Shown here piece after piece: positions 1 to 12,929 of a stretch of DNA of 64,000 bases. Origin of the DNA: Sipunculus nudus (lineage: Eukaryota > Annelida > Sipuncula > Golfingiida > Sipunculidae); the NCBI GenBank assembly GCA_026874595.1, contig CM049320.1, positions 29,002,714 to 29,066,713 on the forward strand. Reading direction: 5' to 3'. The notes under the pieces are model-generated. The model was not told the DNA's origin. It worked only from the letters and a program-made list of their open reading frames with translations, and made no database searches. Both the position numbers and the translations under genes were made by a program. How positions within the stretch are numbered: position 1 is the stretch's first letter; each line of letters starts with the position of its first letter.

Positions 1-3000
1 TATTACAGGTGAACACCTTCAAGTGCCCCCTTATGTTTCAAATACCTTTAATGAAATGACTCCATTTTTATATTGACGTTGAAGCCAATGTTATTCTCCA
101 TTAAGCTATGTATGTCCGACTTAGCGCTTCTCTCTGTGACCTTGGCCGTGGGCGATCTAGATAAATCAATTTTTCAGAGTTCTCAACACGTGTCTAATTC
201 ACTGGTGACACCCTCAAGGTGCCCCCTTATGTTTCAAATACCTTTAATGAAATGACTCCATTTTGATATTGACATTGAAGCCAATGTTATTCTCCATTAA
301 GCTATGTATGTCCGACTTAGCGCTTCTCTATGTGACCTTGACCCTTGGGTGTTTAAATGTAATGATTTTGCACCAATCTCAATATTAGAGGTGAACACCT
401 TCAAGTGCCCCCTTATGTTTTGAATGTTTAATGAACTGCCTCTATTTTTACATTAAACTTGAAGCCAATGTCATACTTCATTAAGCTATGTATGTCCGAC
501 TTGACGCTTCACTCTGTGACCTTGACCTTTGGGTGTTTAAATATAACGGTTTGCACCAATCTTAATATTACAAGTGAACACCTTCAAGTGCCCACTTATG
601 TTTCAAATACCTTTAATGAAATGACTCCATTTTTATATTGACATTGAAGCCAATGTTATTCTCCATTAAGCTATGTATGTCCGACTTAGAGCTTCTCTCT
701 GTGACCTTGACCCTAGGGTGTCTAAAAGTACTAAAAGTAACGATTTTGCAACAATCTCAATATAAATATTACAGCAGAATACCCTCCAGGTGCCCTCTTA
801 TGTTTCGAATACCTTTAATGAACTGCCTCTATTTTTACATTCACCTTAAAGCCAATGTGATACTCCATTAAGCTATGTATGTCCGACTTGACGCTTCTCT
901 CTGTGACCTTGACCCTTGGGCGTTTAAATATAACGGTTTTGCACCAATCTCAATATTACAGGTGAACACCTTCACGGTGCCCCGTATGTTTCAAATACCT
1001 TTAATGAAATGGCTCCATTTTTATATCGACCTTAAAGCCAATGTTATTTGCCATTAAGCTATCTATGTCGGACTTCGCGCTTCTCTCTGTAACCTTGACC
1101 CTAGGGTGTCTAAAAGTACTAAAAGTGACGATTTTGCAACAATCTCAAAATAAATATTACAGCTGAATACCCTCAAGATGCCCTCTTATGTTTCGAATAC
1201 CTTTAATGAAATGCCTCCAATTTTACATTGACCTTGAGGCCAATATCAACTTCCATAATGCTATGTATGTCCGACTTGGCAGTTTCTCTCTGTGACCTTC
1301 ACCCTAGGGCGTCTAAAAGAAATGATTTTGCACCATTCTCAATATCAATATTACAGGTGAATAGCCTTATGGTGCCCCCTTATGTTTCGAATACCTTTAA
1401 TGAAATGCCTCACATTTTACATTGACCTTGATGCCAATATCAACTTCCAAAATTCTATGTATGTCCGACTTGGAGCTTTTCTCTTTGACCTTGACCCTAG
1501 GGTGTTTAAATGTAACGATTTTGCACTACTCTCAATATCAATTTTACAGTTGAATACCCTCAAGGTGCCCCCTTATCTTTCGAATACCTTTGTTGAAATG
1601 AGTCCATTTTTATATTGACCTTGAAGCTAATGTCACGCTTCATTAAGCAATATATGTCCGACCTGGCGCTTCTCTCTGTGACCTTGGCCTTGGGCGGTCT
1701 AGATGAATCGATTTTTCTGAATTCACAATATATGCATGTGCCTAATTCATAGGTGAACACCCTCAAAGTGACCCCTTATGTTTGGAATACGTTAAATGAA
1801 ATGTCTGCATTTTTACATTGACCTTGAAGCCAATGTCAGTCTCCATTAAGCTATGTGTGACCGATTTGGCGTTTCTCTGTGACCTTGACAATTGGTTGTT
1901 TGAATGTAACGATTTTGCACTTCTCAATATTAATGGTGAATACCCTCAAGTGCCCCCTTATGTTTCGAATATTTTTAATGAAATGCCTCTATTTTACATT
2001 GACCTTGAAGCCAATGTCAGTCTCCCTTAAGCTATGTATGTCCGACTTGACGCTTCTCTCTGTGACCTTGACCCTAAGGTGTCTAAAAGTACTAAAAGTA
2101 ACGATTTTGCAACAATCCCAATATAAATATTACAACTGAATACCCTCCAGGTGCCCTCTTATGTTTCGAACACGTTTAATAAAATGCCATTATGTTTACC
2201 GTGACCTTGAAGCTAATGTCAACACCCATTTAGTTATGTATGTCCGACTAGGTGCTTCCCTCTGTGACCTTGGCCGTGGGCGGTCTATATGAATCGATTT
2301 ATCAGAATTCTCAACACGTGTCTAATTCACTAGTGACACCGTCAAGGTGCCCCCTTATGTTTCGAATACTTTTAATGAAATGACTCCATTTTTACATTGA
2401 CCTTTAAGCCAATGTCAGTCTTCGTTAATATGTTTAATATGTATGTCCATCTAGACGCTTGTCTCTGTGACCTTGACCCTTGGGTGTTTAAATGTAATGA
2501 TTTTGCACCAATCTCAATATAACAGGTGAACGCCTTCAAGTGCCCCCTTATATTTCGAATATGTTTCATGGAATGCCTCTATTTTTACATTGACCTTGAA
2601 GCCAATGTCATACTTCATTAAGCTATGTATGTCCGACTTGAGGCTTCTCTCTGTGACCTTGGCCCTTGGGTGTTTAAATATAACGGTTTTGCACCAATCT
2701 CAATATTACAGGTGAACACCTTCAAGTGCCCCCTTATGTTTCAAATACCTTTAATGAAATGACTCCATTTTTATATTGACATTGAAGCCAATGTTATTCT
2801 CCATTAAGCTATGTATGTCCGACTTAGCGCTTCTCTCTGTGACCTTGACCCTAGGGTGTCTAAAAGTACTAAAAGTAACGATTTTGCAACAATCTCAAAA
2901 TAAATAGCTGAATACCCTCCAGGTGCCCTGTTATGTTTCGAATACCTTTAATGAAATGTCTCCATTTTTACATTGAACTGGATGCCAATCTCCATACATA

Positions 3001-4080
3001 GTCCGACTTGGCGCTTCTCTTTGTGACCTGGAACCTAGAGTGTTTAAAAGTTACGAATTTGCACCATACATGTGTTAATTTCACAGGTGCATGATTACCC
3101 TCAAGGTGCCCCCTCATGTTTCGAATACGTTTAATGAAATGCCTCCATTTTTACATTGACCTTGAGGCCAATATCAACTTCCATAATGCTATGTATGTCC
3201 GACTTGGCAGTTTCTCTCTGTGACCTTGACCCTAGGGCGTCTAAAAGTAACGATTTTGCACCATTCTCAATATCAATATTACAGGTAAATAGCTTTATGG
3301 TGCCCCCTTATGTTTCGAATACTTTTAATGAAATGCCTCGAGTTTTATATTGACCTCGATGCCAATGTAAAGTTCCATAATGCTATGTATGTCCGACTTG
3401 GTGCTTCTCTCTGTGACCTTGACCCTAGGGTGTTTAAATGTAAAGATTTTGCACTACTCTCAATATCAATGTTACAGGTGAATACCCTCAAGGTGCCCCC
3501 TTATGTTTCGAATACCTTTGATGAAATGAGTCCATTTTTACTGTGACCTTGAAGCCTATGTCAGCATCAATTAAGCAATGTATGTCCGACCTGGCGTTTC
3601 TCTCTGTGACCTTGGCCTTGTGCGGCCTGGATGAATCGATTTTTCAGAATTCACAATACGTGTCTATTTCACAGGTGAATACCCTCAAGGTGCCCCCTTA
3701 TATTTCAAATACGTTTAATGAAATGCCTCCATTTTATCATTGACCTGGAAGACAATGTCAGTTTCCATTAAACTATGGATGTCCTTCTTGGCGCTTCTCT
3801 CTGTGACCTTTACCCTAAGGTGTCTAAAAGTAACAATTTTGCATACTTCTCAACATCAATATTACAGGTGAACACCCTCAAGGTGCCCCCTATGTTTCGA
3901 ATACCATTAAGGAAATGTCTCCATTTTAACATTGACCTTGTAGCCAGTGTCAACCTCCATGCCTTAAACTAGATATGTCCGAAATGGCGCTTCTCTATAC
4001 GACCTTTACCTAGCTAGGGCATTCTATCAGCGGTGAAGCCATTCAAGGTGCCTCCTTACATTTTGCATACCTTCAATCGA
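1..4080. repeat. Divergent tandem repeat (satellite-like), unit about 190 bp
   Basis: About 21 diverged copies of one unit run from the left edge to about 4.08 kb. The landmark CTATGTATGTCCGACTT recurs near 106, 302, 486, 671, 873 and 1260, so spacing is about 180-205 bp. Other unit landmarks are TGACCTTGACCCTAGGGTGT, GTGCCCCCTTATGTTTC and CCATTTTTACATTGACCTTG. Copies differ by indels and fall into sub-types (for example with TCTAAAAGTACTAAAAG or TAGATGAATCGATTTTTC), which suggests a higher-order arrangement. The short open frames here follow the repeat phase and are broken in every copy, so I treat the block as non-coding. It decays over the last copies and stops near 4.08 kb. Confidence 0.93.
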
Positions 4081-6525
4081 ATGTATTCGATTTCACCTTG
4101 CCCTTGAACGAAATATCATAATTTATTAAGGTTTATAAATATTCACTCCTGGAGACACGAGTGTTAAAGGGAACGCATGAGAAATAAAAGTCACTGAATT
4201 TACTTTGTGACTGTGTCTGTTATAATGAAACACAATATAGCAAGGTCACCTGGTGTTCGCAGGGGAACATTCACGTGTCATTTTCTTTGTGATGTCATTT
4301 TACAAGTCTATGTGAATACTTGAGGATAACTTTTAAATATTCAGGGATATACACGATTTAACAGGTAAAGACGAAAATGTTCAAAATGAAATGAAAATAT
4401 ATAGAAATACGTTTTTATTCGCATTTCAAAGCCATGAAAAGTCTTTGAACATAATTTTGTTCGCAGAAAACATAAATTTTGGTAGGTCCATTTATAGGAA
4501 TTGATTAAATATCCTTTTTCATTTGTATTAAGTTAAATTACCAAAGCTGATATATGCCTGCATGCTTATATAATCCATTTATTATATATTCCATTTATAT
4601 TACGTGCTGAGCTATGGTTATATCATAACACTTTCTAAATATGTGCATATTAACTTTATAACATGCGTCTTATATTGAAGGTTTAAAATATAGATTTCTG
4701 TATAAAACCGGTAAGTGAAATCAATATTAATGGCCAAATCATTTCTTCATATTGAACTCAAAAGTTAAAAATCCTGAAATTTACAAATTATCATCTCGAA
4801 AAGCATTTTGTAACTAAAACCTAAGAACCGTCAACATGATTGTTCTTACTTTAGTGGTGGGCCATACAAAAGTCAGGTTTGAAACCAATATCTCAATCCA
4901 AACTGGAATTATTATCTGGAAACAAATTTGACAGACATACAGAAAGACGGACATATGGACAGGGTGATTAACATAGGGCATACTCTTAAATTCAAGCGGG
5001 CCCTAATAAACACGAAATGAACTGATAGGACACTATAGATGAAAACACATGCAGTTCATATTCTGATTGTATCAAATTATTAGACAGTCTCAAAATAAAG
5101 AGAAAAATGCATCAAAAATAGAAAAAAAACAATACAGGTGGTGCCACCAGTCTTCAGGAACTGATAAAACCGGTCATAATGAATAAACATACGAGGTTTC
5201 GGACACTAGAAAGTGAAATGATTGTGGAGAAATTGATATGATTGCTGTCATTTGATGGTCTAAAAAGGTAGAAATAAATCATAAAATTTAGAAAAGAGGA
5301 TATATTCCACATTGACCTAATTTCAGATTTTCAAGGGGATTTTTTTACTGACCTCCATGGATGTTCATTTAGAAGTTTCTAGGGTAAGCGGTTACGATTT
5401 GTGCCCTGCTAAAGGCGCCCCGACGGCCGGACGGACGCCACGGACGAAGCGCCATTTCTATACCTCAGTTGACTTTCACCTAATAAAACATTTGGAAACA
5501 AAAAAAGTAACTGACAGACAGTCAGACATGCAGACCAGGCCAAATCAATGTCCCCTTTACTTTTAAAAGGGAGTGGGGGCTTGGAACAGCCAGGTTTATT
5601 CAAATTTCTATAACCTGTATCTATTCACATAGCTATAGTAACGAGATAAAGATCGAACTTAAATGACCCTATATCCCTTGCAGTTTAGTCTCAAATGCTT
5701 GATTTCAATAGTTCTAAAATACAATCATTATAGTGAGCTAATTTTGAGCTTCATTCTTGAGCTTATAAATGTTTGTTGTTATATTATTGGCCGATTTCCT
5801 CATTCCGATTTTTTTTGCTATATTGATTTATAGGGAATTATCTTTACAATGTTAGCCGTTTTTATTATATAACTGGCAATTACTACAATCATGACTTTTT
5901 TTTTATCATAAAAGCAGCCGTTATTACTTTTTTACCAGTTTTATGATAATATTTACATGTCGGAATTATAACAAAATGGGACGTTTTTATTATGATATTC
6001 GCAGCTATTGCAATAATGGCCAGTTAGCACAATAAAGGCCATAACACCCTGAACCTTCCTATAAATATTGAAATAACATAAAAAATTGACAATATATTGC
6101 ATAACTTAAGAAAATATATATATCGGCTTATCTACAGAACTACTTCGTATGGGATAGATATAGCTTCTAGCGGAAAAGCCTACATTAAAAACAGATGTCT
6201 GAAATCAACGTGCGATCGCAATGGTATAGCCTTATATCCACCCACTGCCACCAACTATAAATTGAATATCTCAAATTAATTAGTACAGATGATTATATTA
6301 GTCGAATTGAGGCTCTGTTTTTCAAAGGTGTACTTAGATTCGAAAAAGGTGGATTTGGACTTGAACCTATAAGAACTCGGACTTGCATTACTATGCTATT
6401 AGATATAGTTTATTAATAATAGAATTTAAGTTTCTCATAACCTGACCTTCCTAAATGACTCCATGGATATTTCTCTTTATGCAGCTTTATATATACATGA
6501 TCAATATATATATATGATATGTTAT
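4081..6525. other. AT-rich stretch without a recognisable gene
   Basis: No convincing coding frame. Short GGAC-type runs occur at about 4935-4965 (GACGGACATATGGACAGGG) and 5415-5450 (CGGCCGGACGGACGCC), followed by GACAGACAGTCAGACATGC at about 5513. This motif type is common in interspersed repeats of bivalves, so 4.85-5.6 kb is probably an old repeat copy. The 69-codon frame at 5357 lies across it and is not supported. Confidence 0.5.
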
Positions 6526-6724
6526 TAAGCCTTCTAGATTTCAGGTTTTATATGATCGGGGTTAGGAACAATCCAGATGTCATATCCTGTCGTTAAGACA
6601 TTAGAGCGAATCTCTGAGGTTTTATAATGAGATTTCACCATTTTGCCATCGGGGCATCGGCGGGGATCAAACCCGGGACCTTCAGCTCAGAAGTCAAACG
6701 CCTTAACCACTAGGTTACGTCCTA
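6526..6724 (-). mobile_element. tRNA-derived SINE, copy 1
   Basis: Read on the - strand, the element opens with a tRNA-like head: an A-box-like CTAGTGGTTAAGGCG and a B-box-like GGGTTTGATCCCC near 6663-6675. A body follows with CCTCAGAGATTCGCTCTAAT, TGACATCTGGATTGTTCCTA and a terminal AAACCTGAAATCTAGAAGGC. The same body in the same order occurs on the + strand at about 62890-63080, so this is a family and not a tRNA gene. The anticodon stem and acceptor pairing are not those of a working tRNA. Confidence 0.78.
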
Positions 6725-7150
6725 TCCCTTTCTTTATGCAGATTAATTAGATTTTTTTATTTGATAGTAGTGCTTTATAAGCCTTTATTGGTTACTTGTG
6801 TGAGTATATCATATGTGTAGATTAATTTTTACAAACTTACACACCACAGATCAAAGTTATTTTAACATATTTGTTTAACATATAATATTATTTTATATAA
6901 CAATTGTTTTTAAAAATGATAAATTCTGTATCATTTGGTACCACACTCGTGATTTGCATTTACAATTTATACTCTCACTAACATAAAGAAAGTGGAGTAC
7001 ATTCATTAGTGCTCGGTGAAGGTGAATATATACTGATTTTTCTATCCACAGTGAATTTTTTTATCAAGAAATTTGTATGTCTTGAATTATATATATTGTA
7101 CCGGCATTTATTATGACAATATCTTATTAAACAGTATATATATATATAAT
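6725..7150. other. AT-rich spacer
   Basis: Low-complexity AT-rich sequence ending in a short (TA)n run at about 7135-7148. I see no gene or recognisable element. Confidence 0.5.
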
Positions 7151-8000
7151 TAGGGCTGTATCAATATATCGATATATCGATACGAATCGATACACGACGT
7201 CGATACGATAACCGAAATGCGTTGCCTGCTGTATTGGTCGTATCGATTGCTTACTAATGAATAGCATTCTAACTCTAACTTGACATATAACCATGACGAT
7301 TTATAAATCTAAATGCACTGCAGCCTATGTTTTTGTTGCTTTGGCTTTTAAGACTTGTTAATAAATGTATACACGCATGCACGTCAGTACTTCCATGACA
7401 AGCAGCCGCATGTGAGCGATAATAGGAGAATAATAATGCCTTTATCTTTATTAATGAAATTGATATTCACATCAAATATTGATACTAGGAACAAGGTACA
7501 TTCACGTATATATCCTTTCTATATATATATATCATTTAATCTCTATTTTTTTTATTTACGCAGCCGGTCATAGGTTACTCGGAACTCCCGCGTTCGGCAT
7601 CAGATGTCAAATATGGTTAAGCCTGGGGACAAATCCTGTACAAACAGGAGAGTGACTAATGGGATTCATATTCACCGAATTATACAAAACTGTTGGGCCA
7701 GATGCTAAGGGCTCAAAGAAGATCGAGATTTTGCTAGTCTTGATTAGAGAGATTTTTACAATTAAAAGCAACTGGTTTGTTTATTTATTTAATATCAAGC
7801 TTAAGCTGCTTAAGTGCATAGCATACTAAATATGTTGTATGTTAAAATAAAAAAAAACATATAAAAAAAAAGAAACAGAGCTTTTATTAAGTAATGATAT
7901 ACAAAGAAAAATGAAACGTATCGTCAGTATGTATCGGTATCGAATTAACTGTATCGCAATACGTATTGTACCGGAAGAGGCGGACCGATACACAGCCCTA
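7151..8000. mobile_element. Non-autonomous hAT-like element, about 850 bp
   Basis: The left end reads TAGGGCTGTATCAATATATC and the right end, reverse-complemented, reads TAGGGCTGTGTATCGGTCC. The shared terminal TAGGGCTGT with inner TATCGATA-type subrepeats is characteristic of hAT TIRs (5' YARNG). The inner ends are dense in ATCGATA/GTATCG motifs (7166-7250 and 7920-7985). There is no transposase frame inside, so it would need a partner in trans. It sits in a (TA)n tract, so any 8-bp target duplication (TATA-rich on both sides) is not diagnostic. Confidence 0.72.
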
Positions 8001-8014
8001 ATATATATATATAT

Positions 8015-9535
8015 TAGAGCCCTGCGCGGGCCGGAATTTAGAGCCCGTGCCAGCCCCACAAAATAAACCTAAGGCCCGCGACCTCACCGCCCCCCAGCTG
8101 TGAAAACCCGCCCCGCACCCGCCCCGCACATTTAGCTTTCAACCCGCATCCGCTCCTCCCCGTGTTTTTACCAAAAGTCAACCCGCATTCAAGCCGCAAA
8201 TAATCGTAAGACATGATAAGAGACAACCAAAAAGGTGGCCAACTAAAAAATATAATTTATTTTCATATATATAATGCATGAATGACCACTTTTTGTGAGT
8301 AGATACCATGTTTTGCTGATGTTATGACGTTTCTAGTTTTGTTTTACTTGTATTTTATTTTTATTTAAAAGAAATTACCATTTTCCCAAATACATTTATT
8401 TACTGTAATATAAGTGGAAATTGCATGCAGTAACTTGGACATACTAATCATATATTGCCTTTTTGTCCCCTTTAAATATTTAAAGTAATGATGAGTTCAA
8501 TATATTCAGATATTTAGCTTACAATATATAATTAAAGTTTAAACATATTTTCCATCCATATGCTGCCAGAAGGAAACATAAAATGTTTAAGCATAAAGCA
8601 ATCATTTTCTATCAAGTTTGTATGCCTAGAGTTACACTACTAGCTGGTCACTATAGCTACACTAGCTGGAGGACAGTACTTTCTCAACACAGTTCACACC
8701 TTTTATTTGACAAAGACACAGATCCAGTTCAGTGATAATCAGCAAATTGGCTGAAAATGAAAGGCTGTAGTACTGCAGAGGGAGTCAGCTCTGGGTCATT
8801 GTTGTGTACACAATGAAGAGTAGATATCAAATGAGTGCCATGCTCGTTAACTCATTCTGCTTTGCCCTTATAAAGACACCTCTAAACTAACCAGTGTTCA
8901 TTGGCTCATCCATGATTAGCACACCTCAGTCTTTGCCAGTTATGTATGTAAAGCTATATCCAATGGTGACAGAGCCAGATGCACCCATACTGTGACTATT
9001 ATAACATCACAGGCATAATCCTTGTGCTCTGCCCTCAGCCATGTTACGTAATATCTGACACTGGCCACAAGTATAGGCCTACAGTGCTGATTATTCTATA
9101 ATTATGCAACGCTATTCCCAGGTACATTTTTTTTTTTGCAATATTCTGAAAACTGGTCTCTTCAAAGCTGAATCTGTCTCAAAACTCAGGGAATTTATAT
9201 TTCACATATATAATAATGTAGTAATTGAGAAAATTGAATAACAGAAGGACATAAACAGACCTGCAGTGCTTTACATTTAAGTATAAATGTGATCGTCTTC
9301 TCGCTATATAACCATGCTTTCGGCCCGCAGAAACCCGCACTAAAATATAATGTAACCCGCCCCTCCCGGCATATCCCATCTTTTAGCCCGCACCCGCTCC
9401 GCCCCGCCCCGCAGGGAATTTTTTATGGCCCGCCCCGCCCCACAAAATCCTGAAAAAGTCAGCCCGCGGGGCCCGCGGGGCGGGGCGGTTGTGGGCCCCC
9501 GCAGCCCGCGGGGCGGGTTTGGGCCCGCGTAGGGC

Positions 9536-9539
<4 letters not shown>
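8015..9539. mobile_element. GC-ended hAT-like non-autonomous element, copy 1 (about 1.5 kb)
   Basis: The ends are inverted: TAGAGCCCTGCGCGGGCC at the left, and TAGAGCCCTACGCGGGCC when the right end is reverse-complemented. TAGAG fits the hAT YARNG end rule. Both ends carry arrays of GCCCGC/CCCGCACCCGC subterminal motifs (8020-8190 and 9320-9530), far richer in GC than the AT-rich centre. A second copy in the opposite orientation lies at 24930-26218. For example, the centre sequence around 9240-9320 (CCTGCAGTGCTTTACATTTA) recurs reverse-complemented near 25100-25130. No transposase is seen. Confidence 0.78.

Positions 9540-9611
<72 letters not shown>
9540..9611. repeat. Compound microsatellite (TA)n(GA)n
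   Basis: About 18 TA units run directly into about 17 GA units, then GCGCGCGTG. It abuts the right end of the 8015-9539 element. Confidence 0.95.
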
Positions 9612-9615
<4 letters not shown>

Positions 9616-10589
9616 CGTGTTATAAATCACTTATCGAATAGAAAGTAAGAGAAACTGATAATATTTAAAAGCTTCAATATTAAAAGCTCATGTCCTTTCA
9701 TACTGCACTGAGCAAACATTAACAGCCCCACTGCTGCTTGAGTATCCACTTCACTGATGACCTGTGAAAGTGTGCCCCGGCTGATGCAGACCAGATTAGG
9801 TTTCCACTGCTGTCAGGCGTACTATCAAGTGCTGTCAACACAATCACTGATGTGACATCCCGCTGGTCATATGAGTACATGAAGCATGGGTGGTCCAGTG
9901 GTTTCTTAATTTCCCGTGCAATTTAAAAAATATGTCAGTGCCTAATCATGCCAATTTTTGTCATATAGATCTATAAATCGCCGATTTATAAATTTATTAA
10001 TTGGTTTATCTCCCCAAATAACTGCGCAAACATTTAAGGAGATAGGATTCGCCGTTTTTTAGAGCCCCTGATACACACCCTGGAGGTAGTTTGAATTGAT
10101 TTTATAATACATATATTTATTCAAAAAATAATTTGTCATATTTATACGGAAAATGCAAATGTAAAGATCTGGAATTACAACACACGTAGTTGCATTGTAT
10201 ATAAGAGCACATTACTTTCTGCTATAACTCCGTAGCCTATATGAAAGGATAGCAAACCAGGTTTCAATTTTCGTGACGTATTTTAAGGAAATCGTCTAAA
10301 ATTTTATTAACGGGGACTACAAAAAATTAATAATTAATCTGTATATATATATACAATATATATATATATATACACACATAATGCATCCCCATTAAGCATA
10401 AAATGTGGCTATATATATAGGGTACAAACATGTATATATAAAGCAGGGACCATGGTAATCAGACACTGCGACGTATGTCTCGCATATCTACTAAGCTTAT
10501 TTTCTTTTAATCATATATTTTCAATAAAAAAATAGCAAAACCAATGTTATGTCATGGTTTCCTTGATAATATATAAACATTATCAAAGG

Positions 10590-10638
<49 letters not shown>

Positions 10639-10711
10639 ATTTCCGGTAATAAGTTTTTGCCAAATGGATTCAACTAACTATTGATGAAAGAAAAGTATGT
10701 GTACGTCAAAG

Positions 10712-10761
<50 letters not shown>

Positions 10762-11150
10762 TTATATGTAACTCAACCCTAGAATTCTTGGACTGGTTGG
10801 ATTTTTCAGTGCCTATTACTGACACTCAAAGTACCAGTGCACGTATGATCGAGTCAGCACAAGAAACATCATGAAACACCGAGAATTAACTGTCTATGTT
10901 TAGACTATCTCGACGTCACATATAATATCAGGGAGCTTCATATGATTTCCTTATATAAATGCCATTAGTATCTAATTATTTCGTTAAAAAAACTTTTGAG
11001 ATTGAGATCATGAAGTGTAATCAGTGACAAGTACTAAGTTACATCGCCTAACCGATGGTGGCGGCACCTAGTGGTACCAGGCTATACGAGTCTATGTTAC
11101 CCAGTTTACCTTAGTTCTGGATGGCTAGTTACGGATAGCTTGAACTCGGT
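9612..11150. other. AT-rich spacer with two (TA)n tracts and one exon-like stretch
   Basis: Pure TA tracts lie at 10593-10632 and 10714-10758. At about 9720-9885 the - strand is open for about 54 codons with locally higher GC. I recognise no family in it, and no start or splice context settles it, so it is not called as a gene. A short inverted repeat (TTGATAAT with ATTATCAA) lies at about 10563-10587. Confidence 0.5.
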
Positions 11151-12929
11151 ATGTGTTGCAAGGTTTCCTCTTTCACCTTCCCAAGATGTAGCGCTGTGTA
11201 TCTATGCACACCAGTGGTGCTGAACCTAAAAAATAAGAGTGAGCAATGTTCGGTCTCGGAAACATTTGGTTAAGTACTTGCATGTATTCATAGTCCATTG
11301 GCTAAGAGGGGTCACCTTGCACCCCCTCTGGGATTTTATGACATAGGTATTTTTAGATCCCCAAGTATGTCCAAATTAATGAATTAAGATGTTAACATTG
11401 ATTATTTTAGGATACACGACGTTTTTAGGCCATTTAAAGACAACCGTGTCTTTAAGCACGGCACCCGCGGACAGGTAACCTTGATAAGGGGGTAGGGGTA
11501 TGTAAATGCTGATAGCTCGCTTAATATTTGACATATTTACTTCAAATCAACTGCATTATATTTTCAAATAGTGGGGCAAAGTCACGGATAACAAAAACCA
11601 TATGAATGTATGACATATTTTGTGGTTTAAGCAATTAGTTACTATAATTTTAAAATATTCAAAAAGAACATTGAATGTAATAGCATTTTCTTTCATTTTT
11701 CCCACCAGTAGATTATTTTCGAGATGATGTTGCATTTCTAAATTTCTAGTGCAATCATACATTAGTTCCTGACATTATTACAAATTCTGTTGATAAAATT
11801 ATGAATATTTGACTATATACACCTGCAATTAATCACCCATTGTTAATTCTTATTTATGGTATCTCTTGTTTATAAGACGGATGTGGTGTCCAATGTTCCT
11901 CTCCAGTTGCATTAATTTTCACTGTGATGCTTCCTAGATACTATGATTGTTATTTGTCTGAACCTGAAGGTGTTCATTGGTTTTAAAAATGATGGAAACC
12001 CTTTCTTGAGCCATTTTTAACATATGATAATTAAACAAAAATAATTATATTTAAGCCATAACATACGAAGGGTTATCGTCCCCCCCCCCCCCCCCGGGAT
12101 TTTATGACATAGGTATTTTTAGACCCCAAAATATGTCCAAATTAATGAATTAAGGTGTTAACATTGATTTTTTTGGATACACTACCTTTTTAGGCCATTT
12201 AAAGACAACCGCGTCTTTAAGACCGGCATCCGCGGACTGGTAGCCTTGATTAGGGGGTAGGGGTATATAAATGCTTATAGCTCGCTTAATATTTGACATA
12301 TTTACTTCAAATAAACTGCATTGTATCTGCAAATACAAAGAAAATTCTCTGATGAAAATAATTTGATCAGTGTTTATTTAAATTTGTTGATAAAGCAATT
12401 AATTACGATATTAACAAAAACGTGAAAGAATATTGAATTTAATAGCTTTTTCTTTATTTTTCCCCCGACAAAATTTTGTTCTGGATAATTTTGACATTTC
12501 TAAAATTCTAGTGCACAAATACATTAATTTTTGACAGTTTTAAAGATCCTTTTGATAAAATTTTGAATATTTAGCCATATGCACATGCCGTGGATGACCC
12601 ATCCATTCTATTGTACCCTTTGTATATAAGATGAATGTGATGTTCCTGTCGAGATGTACTTGATTTTTATTTTGATGCTTCCTTAATACTATAAATACTG
12701 ATTTTCCTGAACCTGAATGTGTTTATTGGCTTTAATAATAAGAAGAGCTCTCTCTGAAACAATATATGAACACAATAATAATCACAAATAATAATTATAT
12801 GAAATTTCTTTTAGATAGAAAATCAATCTGTTATACTGATTCATCTGAAATATTGTGATGAATTTGTCCACAAAAATGGAAGACCAAACATTAACAATTT
12901 ACTTACTGTGAAGCTTAGTGCATTAGGCC
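11151..12929. repeat. About 1.78-kb repeat of two direct units, copy 1
   Basis: From ATGTGTTGCAAGG at 11151 to CATTAGGCC ending at 12929 the sequence is nearly the same as 16266-18026. Inside are two diverged direct units, the first from about 11330 and the second from about 12096, both starting GGGATTTTATGACATAGG, with a period of about 766 bp. Each carries a small palindrome: arms TTAAAGACA and TGTCTTTAA around the loop ACCG at 11434-11455. A poly-C run (12080-12095) separates the units. The right edge cuts exactly into the broken TRIM gene at 12930. There are no terminal inverted repeats, poly-A tail or coding frame. The left 150 bp match the proposed type 2 TRIM 5' exon (see 16204). Confidence 0.82.

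Noticed and set aside
1-4000. Many 60-90-codon frames with similar peptides (MTLKPM...LCMSDL)
   Set aside because: They follow the 190-bp repeat, lack a common length and break in each unit.
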